Source: Asterias amurensis
Taxonomy: Eukaryota > Echinodermata > Asteroidea > Forcipulatida > Asteriidae
DNA length: 64,000 nt
Reading direction: 5' to 3'
Assembly (NCBI RefSeq): GCF_032118995.1
Contig: NC_092656.1
Location: 18,478,694 to 18,542,693 of the forward strand
In this document: piece by piece, positions 46,301 through 57,662 of the stretch
How positions within the stretch are numbered: the stretch's first letter is position 1
Layout: each line of letters opens with the position of its first letter
The notes under the pieces: model-generated
Told to the model about the DNA's origin: nothing
What the model saw: only the letters and a program-made list of their open reading frames with translations
Database searches by the model: none
Program-made: the position numbers and the translations under genes

Positions 46301-48307
46301 AGCGCATATTTGTTGCACAGGCTGTATACTCCCCAGGGAGCTGAGATGGTTTAAGGAGTGATTTAAGGCCCAACGACCAGGGGTGGTAATGTTGGCAGCA
46401 CTTTAAGAAGCCCTTCGCTTCGGGTGTGAAAAGCACCGTAGAAAAACTTGTTATTATTATTATTCTTATTATTGCTGATTTGACTTTTTGTGTGTCCTCT
46501 CATTCCCATTGTGTATTTACCTCAGGTATCTGGCCGACTTTCTGTATGCATGGTTTATCTCGACAGTCACAAGAGCAGATAGTATGCTACAAGACAATGA
46601 GGCTGCGTTTACTGAACCTGCAGCTAAAAGCAGGAGCAACAAGAAGAAGAACAAGCGACGTAAGACACGACCGTTTGAACGAGAGCTAGCAATAGCCCAG
46701 GCTTATCAGCTGTTGTGTTCTGCCTATTATAAGGTACTTAGCGTTTGAACGAGAGCTAGCGATAGCCCAGGCATATCAGCTGTTGTGTTCTGCCTATTAT
46801 AAGGTACTTGGCGTTTGAACGAGAGCTAGCGATAGACCAGGCGTATCAGCTGTTGTGTTCTGCTTATTACAAGGTACTTAGCGTTTGAACGAGAGCTAGC
46901 GATAGCCCAGGCTTATCAGCTGTTGTGTTCTGCCTATTTAAAGGTACTTAGGGTTTGAACGAGAGCTAGCGATAGCCCAGGCCTATCAGCTGTTGTGTTC
47001 TGCTTATTACAGGGTACTTTATAAAACCAAATTAACTGGATATGTTCATCAAAGCTCTGGACAGTCAACACTTAGTCCAAGAGAGATAAATGCATGGTTT
47101 TCCCCAATTGCAGTAACTATCTCCGCCATGCAGTACACCAAATCCTACTTGAAACATTTCTGCTATAAATAGTTCATTCCATTTCATGACGTCAATACAT
47201 AACAAGAAGTCATGGGTTATGTTTCACAAAACTCTAATATTTATAACATTTTGTGCAGAAACTAAGTTGAATCATTGGATAAATTCAACTCGTATGAATC
47301 TGAGCCCCTGTTGAAAGATCAAACCCTGGCATAACCGAATAATTTTACTCATAAATTTATCTCGGAGATACAAAATCAAAACTTTGACTTCTTTTTATCT
47401 TCTGTACCCAGACGGTCATCGGTTTCACAATGGATGGCAAATTAAAACGACCCAACTGTACCTTTGATAATGAAAGGGTTCGCTTTGAGCATCGGTTCAG
47501 TGTCTTCAATGCCGTCTTGACTCCTCCTTTAGTGCAATATGAGACATTCTGTGAGATGACGGATATTCGTAAGATGGACCCTAATAGGACACCGCTAGAT
47601 TTGTTTTACACGGCGTATAAACTCTTCATGCAGTCATCGTCAATGCTAGAAAAGATCCCCAACCAGACGCCAGAGGTAGGTTGCCTGGACTCTTTTCAAA
47701 TTGTAATGTTCTTTATTGATACAGGGTATTGCATGGCAACGATCCTGCAAGATTTAAAATGGCAGTTTACGAAGGAGTCACCACTCTTTTGATCTCTGTG
47801 AAGTTTCAAACTTGTTCACTTAATCTTTGTTAATGGCACGTAAGTTTCCAACGTGTGAGAGCCAAACAAGCGACCGGCCAACTTAAAATTAAGTCATGAA
47901 ATATGATACTGCCCTGTATTGACTTGATGTCCCCAGGCCATGTAAAACACTCCTCACCGTGTTGTTATGTTACGTTTGAACATGGCTGGATGATCCCCTC
48001 TCGACCAATCAGAAGGGATAGACTGTCCTGGTCATGTATGAATATGGGAATAATGTGAGGTGAGTTATAATTTTGAATAGCGCATCTTAAAATGTGATGT
48101 GGAACATTTTGCTTCATACAACATTGTATGTTTATCACTTTATTGTTTCTTCTTTTTTATCAACAGTTGAGTTCGTTAATCCGTGTTGCTAAGACCAATG
48201 TAGTTGTCATCAAGCTAATGATGGGAGGTCACAAGAGAGAGTCCAAAGTCCCTCCTGAGTTTGATTTCAGCATGCATGGCATCTTCCCCATCATTAAACT
48301 AAAATAA
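37397..48307 (+). CDS. NAA35: N-alpha-acetyltransferase 35, NatC auxiliary subunit
   Basis: NAA35 (Mak10) is the large scaffold of NatC, which with NAA30 and NAA38 acetylates N-termini beginning Met plus a hydrophobic residue, on ribosomes. Sixteen exons: 37397-37461, 38329-38405, 39150-39246, 39879-40068, 40745-40912, 41555-41665, 41868-41918, 42357-42440, 43128-43263, 43518-43696, 44253-44489, 45117-45215, 45916-46094, 46526-46733, 47412-47675, 48167-48307. Phases all agree; 761 residues (human 725). Conserved blocks are [24 protein letters not shown] (exon 4), [42 protein letters not shown] (exon 10), [11 protein letters not shown] (exon 12), [17 protein letters not shown] and the end [15 protein letters not shown]. 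The ATG sits in a good context (CAACATGG) and precedes a weakly conserved acidic leader. Exons 3, 4 and 14 are each followed by tandem copies of their own 3' ends. Confidence 0.96.
37528..37681 (+). repeat. Third-site copy of the Ly6 B intron segment
   Basis: TGTCTAGTGTTCGATCGGTT, CAACTTCATCACAT, TGTGTTGTGTACATT and CAGTTGCGATATTAT match 35490-35625, with an insertion. In NAA35 intron 1, 2 kb away. Confidence 0.8.
37720..38061. mobile_element. Family B element, 342 bp, with 8-bp target duplication
   Basis: Ends GGAAAAGTGTCCGTATGG and CATACAGAAAGTTATCC, flanked by GCTAGTAG at 37712-37719 and 38062-38069. In NAA35 intron 1. Its interior differs from the other family B copies; only the arms are shared. 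Confidence 0.88.
38769..38932. mobile_element. Foldback element in NAA35 intron 2
   Basis: Arms CCTATAGACCTTATGCATTG + ACGTCAT and ATGACGTCATGTGCATAAGG + TCTATAGG form a 164-base foldback. Confidence 0.82.
39190..39750 (+). repeat. Tandem array of NAA35 exon 3 tail plus donor
   Basis: The last ~55 bases of NAA35 exon 3 (from GAATTCACTGAAGC) with the 5' splice site and the first ~80 intron bases are repeated three more times, starting near 39316, 39463 and 39620. Copies two and three keep the donor GCAAAGTAATG; the first lost it. A smaller direct repeat of CCCAGTTATTGGTACCCAG sits inside each unit. All copies lie in intron 3. Confidence 0.88.
40040..40400 (+). repeat. Tandem array of NAA35 exon 4 tail plus donor
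   Basis: The last ~25 bases of exon 4 with its donor (GTAAGTATCTCTTAG) and ~105 intron bases are repeated twice more. Donor positions are 40069, 40200 and 40331, an exact 131-base period. All three keep a perfect GTAAGTATCT, so two spare donors lie in intron 4. A weaker fourth piece fades out by about 40400. Confidence 0.9.
40926..41090. mobile_element. Family E foldback element, copy 1
   Basis: Arms CGATTTCACGAAACGCTAAG and TTTGGTGAAATCG, with several inverted copies of TCCTAACTTAGGA inside. In NAA35 intron 5, starting about 14 bases after the exon. Confidence 0.85.
42145..42240. mobile_element. Possible family E remnant
   Basis: GGATTTCAGCCGTTAAGACT and AGTTAGGTCGAGTTACCTAA resemble family E arms but the pairing is poor. 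In NAA35 intron 7. Confidence 0.4.
42607..42993 (+). mobile_element. Family A foldback element, copy 7
   Basis: Full length, in NAA35 intron 8. Ends TAAAGACAGTGGACAC and GTGTCCACTGCCTTTAA. Among the least degraded copies. Confidence 0.92.
43264..43482 (+). repeat. 80-bp direct repeats flanking a family A fragment
   Basis: ACAAACAGTTTTATGTTTTA to AACTTGAGTTACTTTT occurs at about 43271 and 43410. Between them lies CTTGTCAAAGACTAGTCTTC, a piece of family A. NAA35 intron 9. Confidence 0.82.
43860..44035 (-). mobile_element. SINE-like element, copy 1
   Basis: Contains AGTGTCTTGCTCAAGGACAA and GTGAACCCACACTCTACTGA, shared with 49020-49220. NAA35 intron 10. Orientation is judged from the B-box-like sequence only. 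Confidence 0.55.
44640..44870 (-). mobile_element. SINE-like element, partial
   Basis: AAACCCCTTCTCTTTACAAT, CATTACACAACACACGGGAT and CAACCCACACTCAGATTTTG match parts of the elements at 43800-44035 and 49020-49220. NAA35 intron 11. Confidence 0.5.
45525..45870 (-). mobile_element. tRNA-like SINE, duplicated and split
   Basis: Minus-strand TTGGCTCAGTGGTTTCTGTC and GGTTCGATGCCCGGCCCGG occur twice, with a third partial copy, around a family E insertion. NAA35 intron 12. Confidence 0.65.
45577..45745. mobile_element. Family E foldback element, copy 2, in a SINE
   Basis: Arms GTCGATTTCACAAAGAGTTA and GAGTTTTGTGAAATCGAC. It splits a tRNA-like SINE whose sequence (CCACTGAGCCAAGAACCGGG) resumes on the right. 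Confidence 0.85.
46290..46470 (+). mobile_element. SINE/LINE 3' end with TTA tail
   Basis: GGCAGCACTTTAAGAAGCCC, TGAAAAGCACCGTAGAAAAA and a TTATTATTATTATTCTTATT tail. NAA35 intron 13. Confidence 0.55.
46671..47020 (+). repeat. Five-copy 70-bp array of NAA35 exon 14 tail plus donor
   Basis: The last 62 bases of exon 14 with the donor AAGGTACTT form a 70-base unit starting at 46672, 46742, 46812, 46882 and 46952. Only the first is exon; the other four lie at the start of intron 14. Three of the extra copies keep AAGGTACTT. The last copy ends TTATTACAGGG, which resembles a 3' splice site. As 70 is not a multiple of three, use of a downstream donor would shift the frame. Confidence 0.92.
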
Positions 48308-48316
48308 CTCTCTAAA

Positions 48317-48465
48317 AGTTAATGAGGGTTCATTAGTGACTGTTAATGACTGCCCTAGGGTTAAGTTAATGAGGGGTCATTAGTGGTGACTGTTAATGAC
48401 TGCCCTAGGGTTAAGTTAATGAGGGGTCATTAGTGACTGTTAATGACTCCCTAGGGTTAAGCCTT
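48317..48465 (+). repeat. ~50-bp tandem repeat in NAA35 3' UTR
   Basis: Three copies of a unit containing GTTAATGAGGGGTCATTAG, GACTGTTAATGACT and CCCTAGGGTTAAG begin ten bases after the NAA35 stop codon. They are almost identical, differing by short indels. Confidence 0.85.
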
Positions 48466-49019
48466 GCTTATTGTGTACAATACTCAGATGCGATTTTATG
48501 TTTTTTATTAATAGATAAAGTGTTCTAATCTAGTCTAATCTATTTTGGAAAAACCTCCACATTGGACTTTTGAAACAATTATTTGCAGTATTAAGTTTGT
48601 CCTAAGATCTTCAATATTTAAGATTAGACTTCCTTCAGTTCCATCGAACAGATTAATCCTCCCATATTATTTTGAACCATCAAATCGCATCTTACAATTA
48701 GCAGGGTGGTTCTGAAATAAGTGTACAGTCTTGTGAAGCATAGTGCATGCTTCATTCATATGTAAAAAGATGGCAAGTAAACAAAAACAAAAAGTTTCAG
48801 TCAGACTTTTCTGATAACAAGTAGTTGATAACTATAACATAAAGTATTTTTAAAGCACCAACAGTCTAGTTCACTATTCTGAGGTGCAGTAAGTTAAAGA
48901 TGAAGGTATGCAAACTGTTTGAATTATCATACCCATTTATGTACATGTAGAACCTTTTAAAGGTAGCCAATGTGCTGCACTGCATGCAATCTGCAAGCAA
49001 TCTGCAACAAATGCCACCA

Positions 49020-49220
49020 AACAACATGGCAAACCCCTTCTCTCAGCTATGTGTATAAGAGTTATTTTATGTGCATTGCACAACACACAGGACCTGTGTG
49101 TTTATGCCCCATTCAAAGGACAATGTAACAGTGGTTTAGTGTCTTGCTGGAGGGCCTCAGCGTCACGACCAGGACTCGAACCCACACTCTGCTGACCAGT
49201 AACACCGCTATGGCACGCCA
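49020..49220 (-). mobile_element. SINE-like element, copy 2
   Basis: CAAACCCCTTCTCTCAGCTA, AGTGTCTTGCTGGAGGGCCT and CAGGACTCGAACCCACACTC, with a B-box-like GGGTTCGAGTCC on the minus strand. Downstream of NAA35. Confidence 0.6.
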
Positions 49221-49941
49221 TAGTGATAGGGATGGATACTTAAACACCAAGTCTACACTGCCGAAATACAAGATTATTTTTGTCACAAATCAATTTGTAT
49301 AATCATGGACTTTGTAAAGATGTCTGCAGAGTTTTCAGTCAAAATTCTGCTAAAACATCCAGATGAAAATGCAATTTTTTTGTAGTTTACCCCACAAGGG
49401 GATATGAACACCAACCTGGCATCAGACAATATCTCTTAATATTGGTTAACGTCTATAATTATGATTTGCACAAATCATTCAATAATGGTTCAGTAACTAG
49501 ACGACATTATTTATTCTAGTCACTGTGAAATCAGCAGTTAGCTTGATAGGACTTGAATCCACTTCAGTGTGATTACAAATCCTGCAGTCTAACAACTGGA
49601 CCACGGTGACACAAAGTCATGTACTAAAGGTCTCCACTTATTTTCAGAAACCAAATAACAACATTTAAAACCAATGAAATAATATATTGGCATAAATATG
49701 ACTTTATTTAACTTTCCAATTTGACACCATTCATAAAAATCTGAAAATTGAAACAATATTTAAATCACATAAATTGTACACAACAGTTTTTGAATTAGGC
49801 ATAAAATGGTCAACCCTCGACATAAAGGGCTGAGTGTACTGTAGAATGGTGTACATCAATGTCAAACAGACTAAATACATTGTATATACAACAGATATTA
49901 AATCCATCACAATATTATTAATCGTGTACCAATTAGACCTG

Positions 49942-50207
49942 GGACCTGGGGCCAATCATAGAGCTGCTTAAGCAAAAAAAACTTGCTTAAAAAACTTGCT
50001 TAAGCACGAAAATAGATTGCTTATTTTACACATGTTACTGGCCAAAATTTCATGCAAAATACACTGCTTGTGACTGGTATTTAGCTGTTGTTTACTTAGC
50101 ATACCAATTGAGTGGAGTCTTGGCCGGTCATCTGATTTTACTAAGCAAGGATTTGTTTGCTTAAGCAAAATTTTGTGCTTAAGCAGCTCTATGAAATTGG
50201 GCCCTGG
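49942..50207. mobile_element. Family D foldback element, copy 1
   Basis: Arms GGGGCCAATCATAGAGCTGC and GCAGCTCTATGAAATTGGGC with repeated TTGCTTAAGCA motifs. No coding capacity. Lies between NAA35 and the receptor gene. Confidence 0.85.
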
Positions 50208-50514
50208 TATAACTTAACTCAAGGCATGGTTGATCTATCATTGTACTCAACAGTCATTCAACGTCGGCCATTTTGTTTCTCTCACATTCAAGTCAATGTA
50301 ACCAAATTGAGGGTGGAAGGGTGTGTTGAGTTTTATGTACAGGATTTGATTTCATGAAGCTATTTTTGAAGCTAAATGATTGTTTTCAAAACAGGAAACC
50401 CAAACCACTAAAGGCAGGAACCTACTTCTGTATTCAGCAAAATTTGTCAGTGTTCGTTTCAAAAACTTTGGCTTCAACTTAGTTATTTTTTGCCCTTTAT
50501 GTACATGGCTTCAA

Positions 50515-50592
50515 AGCAGGCAGAGGAGCCCAAGCCTAAGCCAGAGCCTTAGCCGGAACCGAAGCCAGAACCTAAGCCAGAGCTGCAACCAT
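50515..50592 (+). repeat. 12-bp repeat AAGCCAGAACCT
   Basis: Six or so diverged copies of AAGCCAGAACCT. One frame reads PKPEP-type repeats but is broken by TAG at 50550. Intergenic. Confidence 0.65.
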
Positions 50593-51567
50593 GGTTTTTA
50601 ATGTCAATCAATCTTTAGTACACTGACAGTTTCATTTTGAGTCATTTTCATATGAATGACATGAAAATCTTATGGACCAAAAAGGTATATTTGTCATATC
50701 ACCCGTGTCTGGTAATGATAATAACGTACGTACATAATAAAGAACCAGACTATTTTTGATCAGTATGCATTTGGATGTGACATAAACAAAATGGCTCCGC
50801 ACATTGAAACCAGAATGACCTTTTTCCTGTTGATAGAGTTAAGGATGTCTGGAATCAATGCAGTTGGTAAATGTCAAATAATTCCAATTCAGAAACCCTT
50901 AGGAAATATGTTTGACTCTAAGCCGATGGGTTTTACTACTATGTCTCCGTTTTTCTTTAACCTGTTGCAAAAGGTGAATAAAACATATCAATAACTTCTG
51001 TGTATGAATTTAAATTGAATGGCGAGTTAAGATTTAATGACAAATAAATGTTTGAGATTTACAGAGCCTTTAAGTACAATTCCTAAACTTGGAAACCAAT
51101 GTGTATTAATGTGCCTGGTACTTCAGAATGGTGGATTTGCCACGTTGCTATAAATACGTGACGTTTATGAGAAAACTCTATTTCATGTTCTGTGTAATTG
51201 TTAGCAGGAAGTCAAATAAAGCAATTACTTTAATAAATTCATACATGATTTGTACTGAGCGATTTTAGTTTTTCTTTGGCTACAAACGCCAGACCAGCTG
51301 ACTGACTACTAATACCCTCATGACAGTCTCTAGACAATCTAATAGTATGAAACAAATGATCAAGATTTGCTGCTGAATAACACTTTGCACTAGAAGTGCT
51401 ATAAAAATAGAGGCTCATTAAGTACCCTGTATCTCAGAAAATGCGTCAAAATTCAAACGAGCGCACACATACATGTCCAAGCTTGATGTTGACCGTACTA
51501 ATATAGCGATCTGGCGCACCAATGCAGTGATCACGCAAGTCATTAGTGCAAAGTGCTATTTAACAAT

Positions 51568-51772
51568 AGACCGATCCATTAAGCCCCGCCCCATGTCGTA
51601 TTGACCAATCACAACCCATCGCACAACCAAAAGTCTGACAAATTAAGGTCCGACATGTTTGCGCGTATGCTTGGCGGGCGCGGCAGAGTTGTGCAGAATG
51701 GCATTGGAGTGGCGCACGTATTCTTGCTCACACTTGCGTCGTGGGCGGAGCCTAATGGATCGGTCAATTTGC
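51568..51772. mobile_element. Foldback element, GC-rich arms
   Basis: Arms ACCGATCCATTAAGCCCCGC and GCGGAGCCTAATGGATCGGT. The interior is GC-richer than the surroundings. Intergenic, between NAA35 and the receptor gene. Confidence 0.8.
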
Positions 51773-52589
51773 TTTATGTAAAAACTAGTTCCACCTGCCA
51801 ACAACCAGACTTCACTTGTTTCTTAATTAATAATAAAATCCTAAGAAAAATCACCTTAAAAAAACCAGTTCCTGCCTTTGTAAAAAAAAATTGAGAAAAC
51901 CACTCTAAAACAAGAATCTTTTTCAAAACTTTCTAGACTACAGTCATGTTGTGTTGTAGGAATGACACAGATAAGGATCAGATAAGCAATAAACTCGTTT
52001 TAACCTCAACAATTTGCGTAATGACTGGGACAGATGTAGGAAAAGTTGCTGAGAAAAGTCACTCAGAATTGTACTTAACATTTCAATTCTTGACTGATAT
52101 TTTCACAGTTCTTTAGCAGACATTCCAATTTGTTATTCAGCGTTTCATGGCCAACTTGCAGTATTGGGTTTAGTACTAATACTACTTCTGGGTGTGGGGA
52201 AACAACCAATCTGTCTCTTGTACTTCCTGAACATGACAACGTCTTATCGTTTCATCACTAAATGCATGCTTTCTTCATATTTATATTAAAAAAAACTAAG
52301 GTCTAGAAGTACTCACTAGTACCTGTAGTAAACAACTTTAAGCTCTAAGCAATTGGGCAAAGTAAAGCCCAATTGCTGATAGTTTTATTTGTATTTTTAC
52401 AACCAGATCAACCAAGTAGAAACTTGGTTTGAAGATTCCAATGTGGGGCCCACTTGAGTCATCCCAGAATGGCCCATGCTGGATTTTAAACTGATTAAAG
52501 GAGATATAAGTTTAGTTGTAGTATTTTTCATTTAAATTGTTCATTTAAAATTCTTCAATATATTCAATTTGATTACCTGAGTACTGATA

Positions 52590-52945
52590 TGAAGATGGGT
52601 GTAAGTGAGTTACCTCTATAGTAATATAGTCCCTGGTGTATGGATACTTGTCAAAGTTGTGAAGGATTAGCATGCAGTGTGAGCCAGAATACTTCAATAT
52701 TTGAGTATCGGGCAGTGTGAGCCAGAACACTTTATTATTCTAGGAGTAGACCATCAGTGTAAAAGAGTGTATTTCAATATCAGAAGAGTAGCCTGCAGTA
52801 CAAGCCAGAATACTTTTATATTGGAGGAGTATTCTGCAGTGTAAGCTTGAATACTTCAATATCAGAGGAGTGGACCAGCAGTGTTATTCAGAACAATTTA
52901 ATATTGGAGGAGTAGCCCAGCAGTGTAAGCCAGAACACAAAAACA
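52590..52945 (+). repeat. Degenerate ~50-bp tandem repeat
   Basis: Recurring CAGTGTAAGCCAGAA, TACTTCAATAT and GGAGGAGTA motifs, five to six worn units, intergenic. Confidence 0.7.
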
Positions 52946-53900
52946 TTGGGCAGATTCATTCCACAAACGTCTTCTAATCCTACTGGGATAATTTAGCTTA
53001 ATTTTAAAATACACATAATATGTCAGCTGCCAATATTAGGCTTGTTTTGGTCCCATCTCAAATTTCGTTAAAATTGATACATCATGAAAAATTGACTTTT
53101 GTAATTGAAAACATTAGTTACAGTAACACACAACTGGATCCTATATTGACGTACAACACACTGATTGCCAATAGTGTAAATACCATTAAACACAATCAAT
53201 CATAAATGTTAAGCTTTACAGTTATTGTTTATTTCACAGTGAGAGACTGTATATTCTTATAAATACAAAATATTTAATGAGTTGCGTTGATAAATTAAAA
53301 AATAAATAATTACATCAAATGGCAGTAAGAGATATTTGTATATGGATTTGGGGAACAGTGAGAAATACTTCCTTCGTACCTATGGGACTCATTTATGAAA
53401 ACAAATTCATTAAGGCCAGAGATCACTCATTGAAATATAGGATATTAAAAAAAAAAGTAACATGAAACAGTGATTCTTGTCAAATAGGTTATCACTGGTA
53501 TTCTGATTGCATGGTTGGTAACCTAACTACACAATGAACTCATCTTGCTTATGCTCAGCCTTAGAATTGCTGACTAAACAAGTGTACATAAATGAACGGC
53601 TTAGGGTGTGGCTGTCTTCACTGTCAGCCAAAGCCATAACCAACAACACTCCATCAAATACATCCAACTACATGTAGTTCTACACATTGTACCAAAAGAC
53701 AAACCTAGTGTGATTGGTAAGAATGTAACTATTCAACATTCTTTGTTGATATTTGATAAACATCCATGACATGACGGTTGACATGACGATATGGAATACA
53801 GTCAGGACGGGGGCCTCGGTGGGAATAATATAATAATACACTCATTGACAAAGTAGTTCCAAACAATCAAGCCCCAGAGGGCAGGTCAGACAAACATAAA

Positions 53901-54074
53901 GGCCCAATTTCATAAAGCTGTTAAGCAGAAAATATTGCTTGACAAACTTCTTTGCTAAGCAAAAATTAAGTCAGGCACCACCAAAACAACGTTAACTTAA
54001 TGTAATTTGGGCAGGTAACCTGATTCTGCTATCAATACTATTCTGTGCTTAGCGAGTTTGAGTGCTTACAGGCT
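53901..54074. mobile_element. Family D foldback element, broken copy
   Basis: Left arm GGCCCAATTTCATAAAGCTG and TGCTTGACAAACTTC are present, but the right arm is missing; a family A element begins exactly where the match stops. Confidence 0.75.
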
Positions 54075-54457
54075 TTAAAGGCAGTGGACACTATTGGTAA
54101 CTACTCAAAATAATTATCATCATAAAACCTTACTTGATTACGAGTAATGGGGAGAGGTTGATGGTATAAAACATTGTGAGAAACAGCTCCCTCTGAAGTG
54201 ACGTAGTTTTCGAGAAAGAAGTTATTTTCCATGAATTTGATTTCGAGACCTCAAGTTTAGAATGTGAGGTCTCGAAATCAAGCATCAGAAAGCACAAAAC
54301 TTCGTGACACAAGGTTTTTTTTCTTTCATTATTATCTCACAAAATCGACGACCGATTGAGCTCAAATTTTCTCAGGTTTGTTATTTTATGCATATGTGGA
54401 GATACACCAACTGTGAAGCTAGTCTTTGACAATTACCAATAGTGTCCACTGTCTTAA
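54075..54457 (-). mobile_element. Family A foldback element, copy 8, nested in family D
   Basis: Full length, reverse orientation. Its left end follows directly on the broken right side of a family D element (53901-54074), so it probably inserted there. Confidence 0.9.
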
Positions 54458-54829
54458 AGACATTGTGCCCAGGTGACTTTGAAGGAGGGCCCAGTTAAGT
54501 TCCATGGTGCTACAACCTCCTGTGAAATGGCGCCATACGCCAAGAATTCTACAGTAAACAGTGCCACAAGTGCATCATACAATACATGAACTTTAAAGAC
54601 CCGTGCTGATTTACTTTGTCATTGATGTGATGGAATGAATCCTAAAATTAGGTCCTAAATGCAAGAAATTTGCATAATGCATATTCATACATTAACACTT
54701 TAATAAGGACTGGTCTTTTTTCACTTTCTGACTGACAACTTTATTTAACTTAAAGCAAATTCATAACTGACTTAGTAGAGGATCAAATGGTTGAGGAATA
54801 TTGGTTAAATTGTTTCTGTTAGCATGACC

Positions 54830-55120
54830 TGCCGTTGCTTAGCAGATTGCTAAGCAGATTTGTATGATTAGCTGCTCTGCCACATTGGCTACTCAGTATG
54901 ACTTTCCTATGCTAAGCAGATTGTCTAGCAGATTTTTCAGCTTAGCTGCTTTATCAGATTGGTTCCTCGGCCTAATTGTATAAAGCTGTTGGGCAAAAGA
55001 ATGGCTCAGAACAGAAAAGCCTTGCTTAGTAGAAACAGGGTACCAGTTTAAAATACACTATAATGTACAGTGCTCATCACTGGTGTCCTGCTAATAGTCA
55101 CTAAGCAGATACAATCAATG
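54830..55120. repeat. Degenerate family D-like repeats
   Basis: Several diverged copies of TGCTAAGCAGATT, and TAATTGTATAAAGCTGTTG, which resembles the family D arm. Element boundaries cannot be set. Confidence 0.5.
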
Positions 55121-55209
55121 TATCTTTACAATCATAAGGGAACTATAAACTTGTCTCCCAAATAACGTTTTATCCAAACTTTTAACACAAGCAGCATCTT
55201 GGTTCTCTT

Positions 55210-55400
55210 CAGTTATTAATAATAATTATTTTTACCTGCTGCTCAAATTAAATTCATCTTGATGTTTTCTTCAGCTGCGCCACGCATCTGGAACTCTCTA
55301 CCACTTAATCTTAGATCTTGTCTTTGTACCACAACATTCAAATCTCTTCTTAAAACTTATCTTATGTCACAGGTTTTCAAGGACTAATTTTGTTGTGTCT
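55210..55400 (+). mobile_element. LINE 3' end (reverse transcriptase C-terminus)
   Basis: Reads AAPRIWNSLPLNL, TTFKSLLKTYLMSQVFKD and stop, the same C-terminal motif as the element in HAUS6 intron 1 but clearly diverged from it. Confidence 0.8.
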
Positions 55401-55439
55401 GTTTTTCTTTGTTTTGTTTTGTTTGTTGTTGGTTTTTAC

Positions 55440-55605
55440 TGCGCCTTGAATACCCATATACACCGATGTGTGTAGCACTGTATACTCAGTACTTTCCCGA
55501 GTCCTGTGAAAAAAAAAATCACAGGCATTTTACTCGGGTGGGATTCGAACCCATGACCTTTGCAAATCTAGAGCAGTGTCATACCAACTAGACCACCGAG
55601 ATTGC
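55440..55605 (-). mobile_element. tRNA-derived SINE
   Basis: On the minus strand GGTGGTCTAGTTGGTATGAC (A box) and GGGTTCGAATCCCACC (B box) form a tRNA-like head. The tail ACACATCGGTGTATATGGG is shared with the copy at 24360-24495. It lies directly after a LINE 3' end. Confidence 0.85.
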
Positions 55606-57104
55606 CCGGTAGCTATGTTTTAGCAGCGGGTACTGCAAACGATTTAACATCTATTAAATTATTAATATTATTTATTATTAAATATGCTTAATGACATAAA
55701 AAAAAAAAAAATTAAAACTTGAATTTTTGAAAACTCAACAAGTAAAACCAATTAGTAAAATAAAGACATTTCAACGTCATACTTCACATTTTCAAGGATG
55801 CGTTTCAACTGATAGAGCTACGGTGTATTTCTTGTTACTCCGTCAAAGCAAAAAAGGGGGGGGGGGGAAATGAAAATATCGATTGTTTAAGTATTCTGCT
55901 TTTGCATTTTTGTCTGAAGGCCTTGTATTACTCCATCACATTTGGCACAAACACAAAATATAACACACAGTTAAACATATTTACTGAACCTTAAAGCACA
56001 ATGGTCAACTATTGTTATATATATTGTGGAGAGATTAATCTTAGTCTCATTCTATGTACAAATATTTCTACCAAAATATTTCTCCCCACAAAAAAAATAC
56101 CCCAAAGTATCGGACACACTCTGCCAAAGTGTGCTTACATTAAAGGAAACTAAAATTGAACATAAAAACAAAAGTCAAACGAGCCATTCAAATTTCTTTC
56201 TAAAAATATAAGTTCCACAAAACATGTGCCTTCACTGAAGTTCTTTGTTTAAAAAAATTCATACAATTCCACAACTGAAATTCATTACGTTCATATTAAT
56301 TTCTCAAAGTCCATTTGTTGAAACATTTACGAATGATATTAAAGTGATTATGCCCTCATTCCGATTCTCCCGTTGTTTAAACCAGTGAAGGGTTTTTAGT
56401 TAGCAATAATGTACAATCCCTTCACATTTTGTTTCTAGTTCATGATTTATAAAATCAGAAAACTTCAATGTGATCAAATTTTTTATGAATATTGTCTGCA
56501 AAAAATTACCTCAAATATACACTGTGTACATTAAAGATTCTTTTTTTCTTCAGAAAATCCCAACTTCGAAAACATGTTCTCCAATCTTCTACATATTTCT
56601 AACACTTACTAACTATACACGTACTGTTGATTTATTCTCACATGCAACCACACACAGACATAAACTTTTTTACAAAATAAACTCTTCTTATACAATATAT
56701 CACATTATTTTTGCTTTTTATATAAACATCAAATATATCGGATAGAGTTTATTTCAACTCTTAGTAAATTCTGATCATTCTTACACATTAGAATATTTTA
56801 TTCATCTGTACAAAAGAGGTATCACATTGTTGGTTGACTCTATAAACAACGCCCTAACGAAGAGCAGCAAAGAGCCAACTAATTGTTCCAAATGTAAAAA
56901 GTTCAAAAAGGAAAATAATCAAATTGAAGTGTTTTTGAAAGTACTGATGTTTAATTCTTTGTTGACCAGTGTTGTAGTTTTCACTCTTCAACAGTATAAT
57001 GGAATACGTTTCATTCCATATGTTAGTCAAACTCCAAACAACCATTTTAGGTTTGAAGAGACATTTCAATCATTTTCATAATACTGCTTCAAGAAAAAGC
57101 TACT

Positions 57105-57250
57105 TAACACATTTCTTCTGCTGTGAACTAAGCAGAGCACCAGTCAAAAACAGTGTACATTGTAACTTGCCTGGTAACCTTTTAACTTGTAAGCAAAATT
57201 TATTTGTGCTTAGCTAAATGTAGTGCTTAAGCAGCTTAATAAAATTTGAG
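57105..57250. mobile_element. Family D remnant
   Basis: Right half only: AACTTGTAAGCAAAATTTAT followed by GTGCTTAAGCAGCTTAATAA. The left half is absent or too diverged. Confidence 0.5.
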
Positions 57251-57479
57251 ATGCACAATGATATGGCTAAGTGCTGACTACAACACTGGTAGTATTATAT
57301 TTATAAGTTCATCTGTAAGTAAATTTCTTTTGGCAATTTCTGGCTGGCTTATAGTACATCTGCAATTACATATTTCTTTTTAACTCAACCCGTAATGGCC
57401 CACTTTCCACTTTCTTCATATCCACATCAGAGGGGTGCATCCAGTATTATCAACAGCTTCCACGATTGTACAGAGAGTA

Positions 57480-57662
57480 TTAAGGCGGAGTCACACTGCA
57501 GCGATAATGAAAACGATAACGATAACGATCACGACGCAAAGAGAACGCATCCTATTGATTGAATGAGTGTGTGTGTACTCTACGTGGAGCAATTCAACCA
57601 ATAGAATGCGTTCTCTTTGCGTCGTTATCGTTTTCGTTATTGCTGCAGTGTGACTCAGCCTT
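57480..57662. mobile_element. Foldback element, intergenic
   Basis: Arms AAGGCGGAGTCACACTGCAG and CTGCAGTGTGACTCAGCCTT; inner arms ACGACGCAAAGAGAACGCAT and complement. The loop holds GTGTGTGTGTACTC. Confidence 0.85.

Noticed and set aside
50380-50601. Serine-rich open frame downstream of NAA35
   Set aside because: It reads a 12-bp repeat in a chance frame; other frames of the repeat are interrupted by stops and there is no gene context.
55530-55605. tRNA gene on the minus strand
   Set aside because: The tRNA-like head is fused to a tail shared with another copy at 24360-24500, so it is a SINE.
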